From Dasypus novemcinctus (lineage: Eukaryota > Chordata > Mammalia > Cingulata > Dasypodidae): a stretch of 64,000 nt of DNA. A program made the position numbers and the translations under genes. Each line of letters begins with the position of its first letter. Position 1 is the first letter of the stretch. This document shows positions 22,441 through 35,258 of this stretch, piece by piece. A model generated the notes under the pieces. The model saw only the letters and a list, made by a program, of their open reading frames with translations. It did not search any database and was not told the DNA's origin. The DNA is taken from assembly GCF_030445035.2 (NCBI RefSeq), contig NC_080701.1, positions 13,172,739 to 13,236,738 on the forward strand, read 5' to 3'.

Positions 22441-23549
22441 TTTTAATAAAAAGAAATACAGATTTCCTCATGTGGGGGAACTGACCTTAATCAGTTCACT
22501 GCTTGCTTGAAATGGAGAGTCTGAAAATAATGAGTTCTAAATCACCCAACATGTTTGGACATCCACTTCCATTTAAGCTGTAGAAAGCTGCAAAGAATAT
22601 TGGCCCAACCCTAGCAACAAGAAAAAGCTGTATTGCCTACAAAACATAACTTTTGTGAGCCCTCAGAGAGCTGAGATTGCAAAGCAACCACACAAACTGA
22701 ATTCCAAACTATTCCACTCCAGTGAGAGCCAGGATGTACTGTCTTCCTTTTGGCATAGCATGGGCAAAAGAGATGGCTGTTTTATAAGGAGACAATAGCA
22801 TTTCAGCTAAAATTACAATGAAATGTTAAAAGCCAAACTTTGGCCAGTGTATCCATTTGAAGAGGACATTTTTAATTTGTGGGTCTCAGTGCAAAAAGAA
22901 AACGTGAGAACTCATTCCTAAGTTTTTAGGGGAACTATGCCCATCGTGGAGCTCCTCCAAGAGTGGGACCCTATGTGAGCATACAGGTCACACACTGATA
23001 CCAGTCCTGGTTTAGAATGTCTGGGCACCTTTGATACAAGGGGAATTCACACTCGAAAGCGCTTCTTCATGGGCTTCCACCAGGTGTTGGTGAGAATGAC
23101 CTGGAACTGTGCAGAAGGCCAGGGAGAGCTGACCCAGAGTGAACATGGAAGAGGCTGTTGGCGGCTGCGAGGAGCAAGCACAAAGCCCCACTAGCTTCCT
23201 GAGTTCCTTTCTCTTACAAAGTCGAAGTTCTAAGTCACCGGAGGTGGCACAGCAAATACGACCCACAGGGCACTGCAAAGATCTAGGTCTTCTGGAGGAG
23301 TAGAAGCAAAATCCATCTGCTTCTCCCAGGACACAAGCTAGCATTTATTGCTGCATGGTGGAAGGGTAGAAGTAAAAATTCTCTATCCCTGTGGGAGGAG
23401 TGGATGCATCGATACCAAAGAGTTGTTTGCTAATAGAGAAAAACATTCTTGTACCTCAGCCCCTTCCCTAAGAATAAGGTAACTGCAGCCCACCGTTAGT
23501 GGAATGTATGGGTCATGACAGAATTTCATACCTAGCAAAACTATCTTTC
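22441..23549. other. Intergenic sequence without recognised elements
   Basis: About 1.1 kb of moderate GC, no open frame with gene-like features. Could be an old DNA transposon or LTR, but I see no diagnostic motif. Confidence 0.5.
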
Positions 23550-23563
23550 AAAAATGAATGTGA

Positions 23564-23973
23564 GGGCTGCGGACTTGGCCCAGTGGTTAGGGCGTCCATC
23601 TACCACATGGGAGGTCCGCGGTTCAAACCCCGGGCCTCCTTGACCCGTGTGGAGCTGGCCCATGTGCAGTGCTGATGCGCGCAAGGAGTGCTGTGCCATG
23701 CAGGGGTGTCCCTGCATAGGGGAGCTCAAGCGCAAGGAGTGTGCCCTGTAAGGAGAGCCGCCCAGCACGAAATAAAGTTCAGTCAGCCCAGGAATGGCGC
23801 TGCACACACGGAGAGCTGACACAACAAGATGATGCAACAAAAAGAAACACATTCCTGTGCCGCTCACAACAACAGAAGCGGACAAAGAAGACACAGCAAA
23901 TAGACACAGAGAACAGACAGCTGGGGTGTGGGGGGGAGGGGAGAGAAATAGATAAATAAATAAATCTTTTTAA
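23564..23973 (+). mobile_element. DAS SINE, full length
   Basis: Complete + strand element with perfect 14-bp TSD AAAAATGAATGTGA at 23550-23563 and 23974-23987. It is the only + oriented DAS between 18 and 47 kb, and the only one there not lying in L1. Confidence 0.95.
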
Positions 23974-24004
23974 AAAAATGAATGTGAAGTAAAGCATTTT
24001 TACA

Positions 24005-24710
24005 TTTAAATTTTTTAATTTTATTTACACACACTTCCCCTTCCCACCTTCTCCCCTTCCCCCATCCTCTGGTGACCTCTAACCTACTCAGTCTCTGCAG
24101 ATCTGCTATTTCTAGACATCTCTTACAAGTGATATGCAATATTTGTGCATAAGTGTCTTGCTTATTACACTCCACATAATGTTCTCAATGTTCTTTCATG
24201 TTGCAGCATGTCTCAGAATTTTATTCTTACTTATAGCTGAATACTATTCCATTGTACATACCACATATTGTTTATCCATTATTTGATGGACACTTGGGTT
24301 GCTTCCACTTTTGTCTATAGTGAATAATGCTGCTATGAACATTGGTGTACACGTATCCCTTTGAAATGCTGTTTTCACATTCTTTGGGTATACCTAGGAG
24401 TGGAGTTACTAGGGCATATTGTAATTCTATATTTAACTTTTGGGGAACCATCATATTGCTTTCCACAGTGGCAGAATCATTTTACATTCCCACCAACAAA
24501 GCACTAGATTTCTAATTTTTCCACATCCTCGCCAACATTTGTTATTTTCTATTTTCAGAATAAATAGCTATCCTTGTGGGTATGAAATAATATCTCATTG
24601 TGGTTTCAATTTGAATTTACCTAATGGATAATGATTGCTGTGTATCTTTTCATATGATTATTGGTCATCTGTATATCTTCTATGGAAAAAATTCAAGTCC
24701 TTTGTCCATT
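24005..24710 (-). mobile_element. Old L1 fragment (ORF2 end and 3' UTR)
   Basis: Reverse strand shows L1 ORF2 C-terminal sense around 'gaatactattccattgtac' and 'gatggacacttgggttgctt', more diverged than its neighbour at 24715. Confidence 0.75.
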
Positions 24711-26206
24711 TTTAAAAATTTTCACTTTTTAAATTTCAAATAAAAAAAAAATCATGCATACCATACAGGATTCCCATATACTGGAATTCCCATACATTGA
24801 CCCATCACCATCATCACACATTGTTGTGATGTTTGTTACAAGTGATGAAAGAACATTGTCACAATATTACTGTTATCTACAGCCCATAGCTTATACTTGA
24901 TGTATTTTTCCCACAAACCACCCTATCATTAACACCATGTATTAGTATTTTATATTTTAGTTTGTGAGACAACATTCCCTAATTTGTACTGTTAAACACA
25001 GCTCATCATTCACCAGGAAGACCACTGTGTTCTATCTTGAACAATCCATCCAAAGTGTGCCCTCAGTGGCTCTCAGTTTCATCACAGAGTTAGGCTCTCA
25101 TCAGCTTAGTCCATTTCAGAATGTTTTCATTACTCCAAAAGGAAAAATCCCATATCCACTTAAAACCTCCATTATTGACCTTAGCATTGATATAATACCT
25201 TCTTTGCCATTGTTGTAAAAATACTATGTTACTATTAACTATAGTCTTATATATTACATTAGTTGTATTTTTTTTCCATCTATCTCCCTCCATATTCTTA
25301 ACACCTTGTAATAGAAGAACATTCTTATGTTTGTACTCTTAACCAAATCCTCATCTACCACTGAAATCATTATGTTATATAGTCCCTAAATTATCCTCCA
25401 GCTTTGTGTCAATTGATAGTAATCTCCCTAGGCTAAGCCTTTTAGCCATAATACCATTTTTTAAAAACTGTTTTGTTGTGATGTATCCATAGAGAATACA
25501 ATCTTTCCACAGTGTACAACCCATGGCTTTTTTTTATAGTCACAGAGTTGTGCATTCATCACCACAAAAATTTTAGAACAATTTCCTTACTCCAAAAAGA
25601 AAAACTCCACACCCCTTAGCAATCACCTCTCGCTCCCTCTATTCTCCCCCAACCCAGCATAACCACTAATCTAAAATCTTTATAAATTGATTTATATTTA
25701 CATTTTATATAAATGGAGTCATACAATATGGAGTACTCTGTGTCTGTTTCTTTCACTTAGCATGATGGGTTTTTTTTGCTTGATATTGACATCTTGTATC
25801 AACATACGTTTTTGTTCAGTTTCAAAGAAAAACAGCCACATATGCAATATTACCCATATTCATATTTCACAAGAGGCTTCACTATGCTATACAGTTCCAT
25901 GTTACATTTTTTACTTTTCCCTCTAGTAATATACGTGACCTTAGACTTTCCCTTTCAACCACTGTAATAGCACTGCTAGTTACAAACACTATGATGTGCT
26001 TTCACCTTTTCTATTCATTTCCAAAGATTTACAAACAACCTTTTTAAAAATTCTTCACAGATTAACATGCAGCTTTACATTCTCTACCTTCATACTATTT
26101 TCTGGTGACCAGCATTCTAGTTATTAACTCCATGAGTTTACACAATATATTTAGTTCATAATAGAGCAATTATAGTATTTGTCCTTTTGTGTCTGGTTTG
26201 CTGTAC

Positions 26207-26601
26207 TGTGGGCTCGCTGGCAGTGATTAGCGGCCCACGAGGTCCGGGCAGCCTTCCACGGCTCGGCGGGAAGCCCCTAGGCCAGCGCGTAGGCCTAGGT
26301 TCTCCAAGCGTGGGGGACGCGCGGTAAAAACCACGGAGACAGCCTGAGCGCAGGAACAAGTCTGCTTTATTGCGGAAATACACTTGGTTATATAGGGTTG
26401 GGTAGAGGGAGGGGCAGGAGCTGGGGCGGGTTAACTACGGGGCGGTAGTGGATAGGCGGAGTTGTGCAGGCGGCTATGAGGTAGGCAGTAGCCAGGGAAG
26501 AAGGCAGATTATATATTGGCAACGTGGGCGGGACTGGCGGGAAGGACAGCAACGGCTGGAGGAAGGAGATAACAAAGGCTGGGGGAAGGGATGCAGCAAC
26601 A
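26207..26601 (-). mobile_element. Solo LTR of an endogenous retrovirus
   Basis: 395 bp, GC-rich island in AT-rich L1. In - sense it runs TGTTGCTGCATC to GCGAGCCCACA (TG...CA). TSD CTGTAC (6 bp) at 26201-26206 and 26602-26607. A TATATAA box lies at 26394-26388 and AATAAA at 26371-26366. No internal genes. Six-base TSD fits class I/II rather than ERV-L. Confidence 0.88.
26366..26394 (-). promoter_or_regulatory. LTR TATA box and poly(A) signal
   Basis: TATATAA at 26394-26388 and AATAAA at 26371-26366, only about 16 nt apart, within the solo LTR. Confidence 0.7.
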
Positions 26602-27521
26602 CTGTACTCCATATAATGTCCTCCAGGTTCACCCCTGTTCTCATATGCTTCACGACTTCATTTCTTCTTTACTGCTACATAATATTCCAATATGTGTATG
26701 CAACACAATCTTATCCATTCATTCGTTGATGGACACCTGGGATGTTCCAACCTTTGGCAATTGTGAATAACACCACTATGAACGTCTGTGTGGAGATGTC
26801 TGTTCATGTCACTGCTCTCAGTTCTTCTGGCTATACAGGTATTAGTGTATTACTGGGTCATGTGACAAATCTATATTCAGTTTCTTTAGGAACTGCCACA
26901 AAGTCCTCCACAGTGCCTGTACCATTCTACATTCCCAACCAACAGTGAATAAGCATTCCTATCTCTTCACATCCTCTCCAACATTTACAGTTTTCTGACT
27001 TTTTAATAGCTGCCATTCTAATAGGTATGAAATTATATCTCAATATAGCTTTTTTTTTTTGTATTTCCCTAATCACTGGTGATGTTGAACATTTTTTCAT
27101 TTGTTTTTTGGCCATTTATATTTCTTCTTTGGACAAATGTCTATTCAAGACTTCTGTCCATTTTTAATGGGTCATTTTGTCTTTTAATTGTTGAGTTGTA
27201 GCATCTCTTTATATAGCATGGGTAAGAAACTCTTATTGGATATGTGGTTTCTGAGTTCTTGGTTCCGTGCCAGTGGTCATACTGTCTGTCTTTATTCAAG
27301 TACCATGCTGATTTTACCACTATAGGTAAGTAATATGCTTTAAAGTCAGAAAGTGAGAGTCCTCCAACTTTGTTCTTATTTTTAAAGACATTTTTGGCTA
27401 TTTTGGGCCCCTTACCCTTACAAATAAATTTGACAATTGTCTTTTCCATTTCTGCAAAAATGACTGTTGGGATTTTTATTGGGATTGCATTGAATGTGTA
27501 AATCAGATGGGTAGAATTGAC

Positions 27522-27928
27522 TTTTTTTTTTTTATTTATTTTTTTTTAAATTTCTCTCCCCTTCTCCCAATTGTCTGCTCTCTGTGTTCATTTGCTGTGT
27601 GTTTTGCATCCAATTGCATTATCCGGTGGCACTGGGAAATTGCATCTCTTTTGTTGCATCATCTTGCTGTGTCAGCTCTCTGTGTGTGCGGCGCCACTCC
27701 TGGGTGGGCTGTGCTTTTTTCACGCGGGGCGTCTCTCCTTGCGGGGTGTATGCTTTGTGCGTGGGGCACCCCTACATGGGAGTGCCCCTGCATGGCAGGG
27801 TACTTCTTGTGCACAGCAGTACTGCATGTGGGCCAGCTCCACACGGGTCAGGAGGCCCTGGAGAATTGAACCCTGGACCCTCCATATGGTAGGCAGACGC
27901 CCTATCAGTTGAGCCATGTCCGCTTCAC
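27522..27928 (-). mobile_element. DAS SINE, full length (variant head)
   Basis: TSD AGAATTGAC at 27513-27521 and 27929-27937. Variant head GACATGGCTCAACTGATAG. Inserted in L1 ORF2. Confidence 0.93.
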
Positions 27929-28073
27929 AGAATTGACATCTTAATAATATTTAGTCTTCCAATCCATGAACACAGAATGTCCTTCCACTTAATTTAAGTC
28001 TTCTCCAGTTTCTTTCAGCAATGTTACCTGGTTTTCTGAATATAGGTCCTCTATGTCCTTGGCTAAGGTTTGT

Positions 28074-28497
28074 TTTTTTTAAAATTATTTTTATTTTATT
28101 TTTATTTATTTCTCTCCCCTTCCCCCCCACCAGTTGTCTGCTCTCTGGGTACATTAGTTGTGTGTTCTTCTGTGACTGCTTCTATCCTTATCAGTGGCAC
28201 TGGGAATCTGTGTTTCTTTCTGTTGCGTCATCTTGTTGTGTCAGCTCATCATGTGTTTGGCGCCATTCTTGGGCAGGCTGCACTTTGTTTCGCACTGGGC
28301 AGCTCTCTTTATGGGGCGTACTCCTTGTGCATGGGGGTCCCCCATGCAGGGAACACCCCTGCATGGCACAGCACTCCTTGCATGCATCAGCACTGCGCAT
28401 GGGCCAGCTCCACACGGGTCAAGGAGGCCAGGGGATTGAACCACGGACTTCCCATGTGGTAGGCAAAAGCCCTATCCATTGGGCCAAGTTGGCTTCC
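28074..28497 (-). mobile_element. DAS SINE, full length
   Basis: Full body and head (GCCAACTTGGCCCAATGG on the - strand). It abuts the next DAS at 28509, the two separated only by an 11-bp TSD copy. Confidence 0.9.
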
Positions 28498-28508
28498 AGT
28501 TTATTCTT

Positions 28509-28889
28509 TTTTTTTTTTTTTTTAAAGATTTATTTTTATTTTATTTAATTCCCCTCCCCTCCCCCGGTTGTCTGTTTTTCTGTGTCTTTTTGCTGCGTCT
28601 TGTTTCTCTGTCCGCTTCTGTTGTCGTCAGCGGCACGGGAAGTGTGGGCGGCGCCATTCCTCGGCAGGCTGCTCCCTCCTTCGCGCTGGGCGGCTCTCCT
28701 TATGGGTGCACTCCTTGCACGTGGGGCTCCCCTACGCGAGGGACACCCCTGTGTAGCACAGCACTCCTTGCGCGCATCAGCACTGCGCATGGGCCAGCTC
28801 CACACAGGTCAAGGAGGCCCGGGGTTTGAACCGCGGACCTCCCATGTGGTAGACGGACGCCCTAACCACTGGGCCAAAGTCCGTTTACC
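28509..28889 (-). mobile_element. DAS SINE with 44-bp internal deletion
   Basis: TSD AGTTTATTCTT at 28498-28508 and 28890-28900. The body lacks the 44 bp between 'ggcacgggaa' and 'gtgtgggcggc' that other copies carry. The same gap is seen at 55084-55454. Confidence 0.93.
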
Positions 28890-29022
28890 AGTTTATTCTT
28901 AAATATTTGATTTTTTTAGTCATTATTATGAATGGAATTTTTTTTTTCTGATTTTCTCCTCAGATTGCATATCAGTAGTGTATAGAAACTCTTGATTTTG
29001 TGTATTAATCTTGTATCCTGCC

Positions 29023-29560
29023 TGTATTAGTCAGTCAAAGGGGTGCTGATGCAAAATACCAGTAATGGGTTGGTTTTTATAAAGGGTATTTATTTGGGGC
29101 AGGAGCTTACAGATACCAGGCCATAAAGCATAAATTACTTCCCTCAGGAAAGTCTATTTTCATGTGCTGGAGCAAGATGGCTGCCGATGTCTGCCAGCAT
29201 TCAGGCTTCCTGGGTTCCTCCCTTCCAGGGTCTTGCTTCTCTCTGGGTTCAAGGTTCCTTTCTTTCCAGGGCTTGCTTCTTCCTGGACTCAGGGTCCTCT
29301 CTTCCTGGGGCTGGCTTCTCTTTCCTCTGTGAGTTTACTTCCCGGGGCTCCAGCTTAAGGCTTAGCATCAAAGTGCAACATCAAACTCCAACCTCAAAAA
29401 CCCTCAGCTCTGTCCTTTGCCATGCCTTTTATCTGTGAGTCCCCACCCACCAAGGATTGGTGGCCCAATCAAATCACTAATTAATCATGTCCAGGTTCAG
29501 ACCAGTTTACAAACAATCCTATATCTATGTTTGAATTCATAACTATGTCAAACTGCTATA
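29023..29560 (-). mobile_element. ERV-L-like solo LTR, family A, copy 1
   Basis: 538 bp. The + strand starts TGTATTAGTCAGTCAAAGGG, that is - strand end ...CTGACTAATACA, typical of ERV-L LTRs. Five-base TSD CTGCC at 29018-29022 and 29561-29565. The 5' end on the - strand is TATAGCAGTT, so termini are TA...CA. Interrupts L1 RT. Confidence 0.85.
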
Positions 29561-30171
29561 CTGCCACTTTGATGAACTTGTCTATTCTAGTAATGTTGTG
29601 GTGGATTTTTCAGGATTTTGTAGATATAAGATCAAATCATCAGAGAATAGTGAAAGGTTTACTTCTTCCTTTCCTATTTGGGCCCCTTTTATTTCTTTAT
29701 GTAGCCTAATTGTTCTCCCTAGAACTTCTAGCACAATATTGAATAACAGTGGTGACAGTGGGCATCCTTGTCTTGTTCCTGATCTCAGCAGGAAAGCTTT
29801 CGGTCTTTCACTGTTGAGTACGATGCTAGCTATAGGTTTTTCATATATGCACTTTTACCATATTGGGAAAGCTTACTTCTATTCCTATCTCTTAGAGTGT
29901 TTTTATCAAGAAAGGGTGCTGGATTTTGTCAAATGCCTTTTCTGCATCAATCAAGAGGATCATGTGCTTTTTTTCCTTCAATTTATCAATGCGGTTTATT
30001 ACCCTAATTGATTTTCTTGTGTCAAACCACCCATGCATACCTGGGATAAAACCCACTTGGTCGTGATGTATAGTCTTTTAATGTGTTTTTGGATTCTGTT
30101 TGCAAGTATTTTGTTGAGGATTTTGCATCTATATTCATTAGAGATATTGGTCTATAATTTTCTTTTTTAAA

Positions 30172-30563
30172 AATTGTTTTATCCACTCCCCCAGTGGATC
30201 CCTCATCTGTCTGTTGTCTGCTCATCTTCTTTAGGAGGCACCAGGAGCCGAACCCAAGACCTCTCATACGGCGAGCAAGTAACCAACTGCTTGGGCCACT
30301 TCCGCTCTCTGGTTCCATTGTCTGCTGGTTGTGCAGTTGTGGCATCTGTGACATCTGCTGGTTGTGGCATCTCTGGCTGCAGCATCTGCGCATTGCAGTG
30401 TCTTGCTGATTACAATGTCCTGTTGGTTGCAGCATCTTGCCAGTTGTGGTGTCTGCTCATTGCAGTGTCTACTTGTCTTCTTTAGGAGGCACCGGGAACT
30501 GAACCCAGGACCTCCCATGTGGGAGGCGGGCCCCGATTGCTTGAGCCGCATCTGCTCCCCTTC
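30172..30563 (-). mobile_element. DAS SINE dimer with degenerate internal repeats
   Basis: Heads near 30230-30310 and 30485-30560. The spacer (30320-30475) is a run of imperfect ~24-bp words like 'ctgctggttgtggcatct'. Inserted in L1 ORF2 RT. Confidence 0.8.
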
Positions 30564-31208
30564 TTTTTTTGTAATATCTTTATTTGATTTTGGTATTGTT
30601 GTGATGTTAGCTTCCTAGAAAGAGTTTGGTAGCATTCTTTCCTGTTCCAGTTTTTGGAAGAGCTTGAGCAAGACTGGCATTAGATCCTGTTTGAATAATT
30701 GGTAGAATTCACCTATGAAGTCATCTGGTCCTGGCCTTTTCATCTTTGGGAGGTTCTGATGACTCTTTCAATCTCTTCACTTGTCATTGGTTTGTTGAGG
30801 TCTTCTATTTCTTCTAGGGTCAGTGTAGGTGGTTCATGTATTTCAAGGAATCTGTCCATCTTGTCTACATTGTCAAGTCTTTTGGCATACAGTTGTTCAT
30901 AGTTTCCTCTTACAATTTCTCCAATTTCTGTAGGGTCAGTGGTAATGTCTCCCTTCTCATTTCTCATTTTATTTATTTGCATCTCTCTCTTCTTTGTTGG
31001 TCTAGCTAAGGATCTGTTGATTTATTGATCTTTGCAAAGTACCAACTTTTGGTTTAGTTGATTTTCTCTATTGTTTTTTATTGTTCTTGATTTCATTTAT
31101 TTTTGCTCTGATCTTTACTATTTCTTTCCTTCAGCGTGGTTTGATATTACTTTGCTGTTCTTTTCCTAGTTCCTCCAGATGTGCAGTTAGATCTTCAATT
31201 TTAGCTCT

Positions 31209-31478
31209 TTTTTTTCTTTAGGAGGCCCTAGGAACTGAACCCAGGACCTTCTATGTGGGAGGTGTGTACTCAACTGCTTGAGCCACATTCACTTCCTGTT
31301 CATTTTACTGTTTTTGCTCTTTTTTTTTTTTTTTTTTTGCTTGTTGTCTGTTTATGTTTTTGCTTGATGTCTGCTCATTTGTTTGTCTTCTTTAGGAGGC
31401 ACTGGAAACTGAACCCGGGTTGTCCCTTGTGGGAGGCAGGTGCTCAACTGCTTGAGACACATCTGCCTCCCTCTTTTT
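31209..31478 (-). mobile_element. Two tandem DAS heads
   Basis: Head at 31217-31296, T-run at 31320-31339, second head at 31393-31470. Inserted in the L1 ORF2 endonuclease-RT linker. Confidence 0.8.
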
Positions 31479-33202
31479 TCTTTTCTTTTTCAAAATGTAA
31501 GCATTGAGAGCATAAAATGCCCTCTCAGTACTGCCTTTGCAATGTCCCACAGGTTTTGACATGTTGTGTTCTCATTTTCATTCGTTTCAAGATATTTGCT
31601 GAATTCTCTTGCAATTTCTTTTTTGACCCACTGATTATTTAAGAGTGTGTTGTTTAATCTTCTTATATTTATGAATTTTCCCTTTTTTATTTTTTGCCCA
31701 TTATTGATTTCCGTCTTCATTCCATTATGATCAAAGAAAGTGTTTTGTGTAATTTCAATCTTTTAAAGTTTATCAGGACTTGTCTTGTGACTCCACAGTT
31801 GGTCTATCTTAGAGTATTTGGCCCATGAGTACTTGAAAATACTGTATATCCTGATGTTTTGGGGTGCAATGATCTATAGATGTCTGTTAGATTTAGTTCA
31901 TTTCATATTATCAAGCTCTCTGCTTCTTTCTTTATCCTCTGTCCAGATGTTCTATCCAATACTGAGAGTGGTGTATTGCAGTTTCCAACTATTATTATAT
32001 AGACATCTTATTTCCCCCCTCAGCTTTGCCATTGTGTGCCTCATGTGGGGAACCCAGGTTAGGTGCATTGTAGCATAGTTACTTTTTCTTGGTGAATTGC
32101 CCGTATTTTTAAGACATAAAGACCTTCTTCATCCCTTGTAACAGTTTTGCATTTAAAATCTATTTAGTCTGATTTTAGTATTGCTACTCCACCTCTATTT
32201 TGAACATCTTTTTCCAACCTTTCACTTTCAACCGGTTGTGTCCTTATGTCTGAGGTGAGTCTCCTGTAGACATTATATAGCATATAGATGGCTCTTTTTT
32301 TAATCCATTTTTTTCAGTCTGTCTTTTGATTGGGGAGTTCAAGTCATTAACATTCACTGTTATTACTGTAAAGGCATTACTTACTTCATCTATTTTGTCC
32401 TTTGGCTTTCTGTTGTCATATCATTCTACTGTCTGTCTTTTTACACTTTAATTCACCATTCCTAATAATCTTGATTTCTACACTCTTCTCCAAGTCTCTC
32501 AGCCTTTTTTTTTTCCCTTTCTGTTTCACTCCCTTTCGTATCTTTTGTAATTCTGGTCTTTCGGTAACATTCACTCTGTTTTTGCCTGTCTCTGAAGACT
32601 TTAAACTCAGCCTCGTTTTTGAAGAACAGTTTTGCCAAATATGGAATTCTTGGCTGGTGTTTTTTTTCTTTCAGTAATTTAAATACATCATACCACTTTC
32701 TTCTCACCTCCATAGTTTCTGATGAGAGGTTGGCACTTAATCTTATTGAGGGTACCTTGTTTGTGATACTTTGCTTGACTCATGCTACTTTCAGAATCCT
32801 CTCTTTGTATTTGATATTTGTCATTTTGGATGGATAGTAGGTGTCTCAGAGTAGGCCTATTAGGATTTACTCTGTTTGGGGTACATTGTCCTTCCTGGAT
32901 ATTTTTATTTATGCCTTTCATAAGGGTTTGGAAATTCTCAGTCATTACTTCCTCAAATATTCTTCCTGCCCCCTTTCCAGTCTTTTCTCCTTCTGGAACA
33001 CTGATAATGCATATGTTCGTGCATTTCATGTTGTCATTCAATTCCCTGAGACCTTGTCCCATTTTTTTTTTTCATTCTATTCTCTTTTTGTTCTCCTGTC
33101 TTTTCCAGTTCAGATATTCTGTGTTAGAAATCACTAAATCTGCCCTCCCTCAATTCAAAACTACTGTTGTATTTCTCTATTATATTTTATTATATATTTT
33201 TA

Positions 33203-33357
33203 AAGATTTGCTTACTTTTATTCATTTATTCCCCCACACATCATTGTTTGCACTTGCTTTCTGCTCATCTTTTTTTTTTTAGAAGGCCCTGGGAACTGAA
33301 CCTGGGGCCTCCCAGGTGCGAAGGAGGCACGAATCCCTTGAGCCACCTCCACTCCTA
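33203..33357 (-). mobile_element. Monomeric DAS SINE
   Basis: Short tail AAGATTTGCTTACTTTTATT-like at left and one head ending near 33355. Inserted in L1 ORF1, where TATATTTT and TATAATATATTTT flank it. Confidence 0.75.
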
Positions 33358-33435
33358 TAATATATTTTAATCATCCACTGTGTCTTTCATTCCCATAAGT
33401 TCTGTTACTTTCTTTTTACAAGCTTTCAAATTCTT

Positions 33436-35224
33436 TTTTTTTTTTTTACATTTTGAACTGTACACCTTTATACATTCTGACAAAATTTGTAATGGGTGGT
33501 AGCTGTCATTGTAACCTCATACAGAATGATAACATGCCCCCAAAATGCTGTATTTTCCAACCATTCTTCCTTCCCCTGGGAACCTACTGCAACCTCTAAG
33601 TTTCAATTTTTGAATAATAAGATTCATAGTTCCCTGCATTAATATTGAGGGTTTAACATACTGGTCTATTTTCTTTTATTAGGCACTGCTGATGTACTCG
33701 AGAGATTCTTGCCCTCCTATTTGAGAATGCAGCAGACTCCCAGGATGGAATTTTAATATTTTCTTGTTTATTTATTTATTTTTTTAATGATTCTTTTTTT
33801 TTTGGTCTTTATTCATTTTTTAAATATTACATTAAAAAAAAAATGAGGTCCCCATATACCCCCCACCCCCCTCACCCACTACTCCCCCCATAGCAACGTT
33901 CTCCTCCATCATCACGAGACATTCATTGAATTTGGTGAATACATCTCTGAGCACCGCTGCACCTCAATGGTCAATGGTCCACATCATAGCCCACACTCTC
34001 CCACGTTCCATCCAGTGGGCCATGGGAGGACATACAATGTCTGGTAATTGTCCCTGCACCACCACCCAGGACAACTCCAAGTCCCAAAAACGCCTCCACA
34101 TCTCATCTCTTCCTCCAATTCACCACACCCAGCAGCCACCATGGCCACTTTCTCCACACCAATGCCACATTTTCTTCGATTACTAATCACAATAGTTCAT
34201 GAATAGAGTATCAGTAAGTCCACTCTAATCCATATTCTATTCCTCCATCCTGTGGACCTTGGATTGGTTGTGTCCATTCCACATCTATGTCAAGAGGGGG
34301 GGCTTAGATACCACATGGATGCTGGATGCAATTCTCCTGCTTTCAGTTGTAGGCACTCTTGGATCCATGGTGTGGTGGTTGACCTTCTTCACCTCCATGT
34401 TAGCTGAGTGGGGTAAATCCAATAAACCAAAGTGTAGGAGCTGAAGTCTGTTGAGGCTCAAGGCCTGGCTATCATATGGTTAGTCCAGAGATTCAGATCC
34501 CCTGGGTATATAGTAAACCCCAGCACCAACTACAATTCTGGTAAAGTAACAGGAAAGGCTTGTGAAAAGGGATCACATCTGAGTCCAGCTCCATTACACA
34601 GAAACACCAACTCCAAAGAAGGGCCGACTGACATGGCACTGAACTCCATCTGCCATGACCATAAAACCTGTGGGTCTCTGTAGCCCTCAGAAGAACCAAC
34701 ACCTGGGGTTGTATCTACTTTATCTGTCTCTGGGACTCTGCTCAAGTGTGCATAAGGGCAACCCCTCTGATAACCTCCTGGCTCTTTTTTAGAGACTCAT
34801 AGCCATATAAATTCATTTGTCCTTTCCATTTCCCCCTTGATTTAGGTCAAAAAGCATTTTTAACTCCTGTTATTGTATGAAGACAGATATTCTGCTGGTC
34901 CAAGTTGACCCTTTTATTCAAGGTCATTTTCTAGTTCCATCATCAGCTGGTACTTGGTAGTAATCCCTCAACGCCAGGGAGGCTCATCCCCAGGAGTTAT
35001 GTCCCATGCTGGGGGGAAGGCAACGAATTTACATGCTGAGTTTGGCTTTGAGACTGGCCACATTTGAGCAACATGGAAGCTCTCAGGAGGTAACGCTTAG
35101 GTACACTGCTGCTCTAGGCCTTGTACTTATTTCAGGTGCACAGGCTCACAAGCATAGTCATTAGTATCAGGGGCTCATTTTTGGACCTTCATTCTTTTTT
35201 GGTCTTTGCTGTTGCACTTGGGAA
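33436..35224 (-). mobile_element. LINE 3' UTR insertion, 1.79 kb
   Basis: T-run (poly(A) of a - strand insertion) at 33436, no coding sequence, and a perfect 13-bp TSD CTTTCAAATTCTT at 33423-33435 and 35225-35237. The first part (33450-33600) resembles other L1 3' UTR copies here. A second T-run near 33785 starts a longer part that I take to be the same LINE family's 3' UTR. No ORF of note. Confidence 0.75.
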
Positions 35225-35258
35225 CTTTCAAATTCTTGTGTTCACCCAGTGTCTTCTT

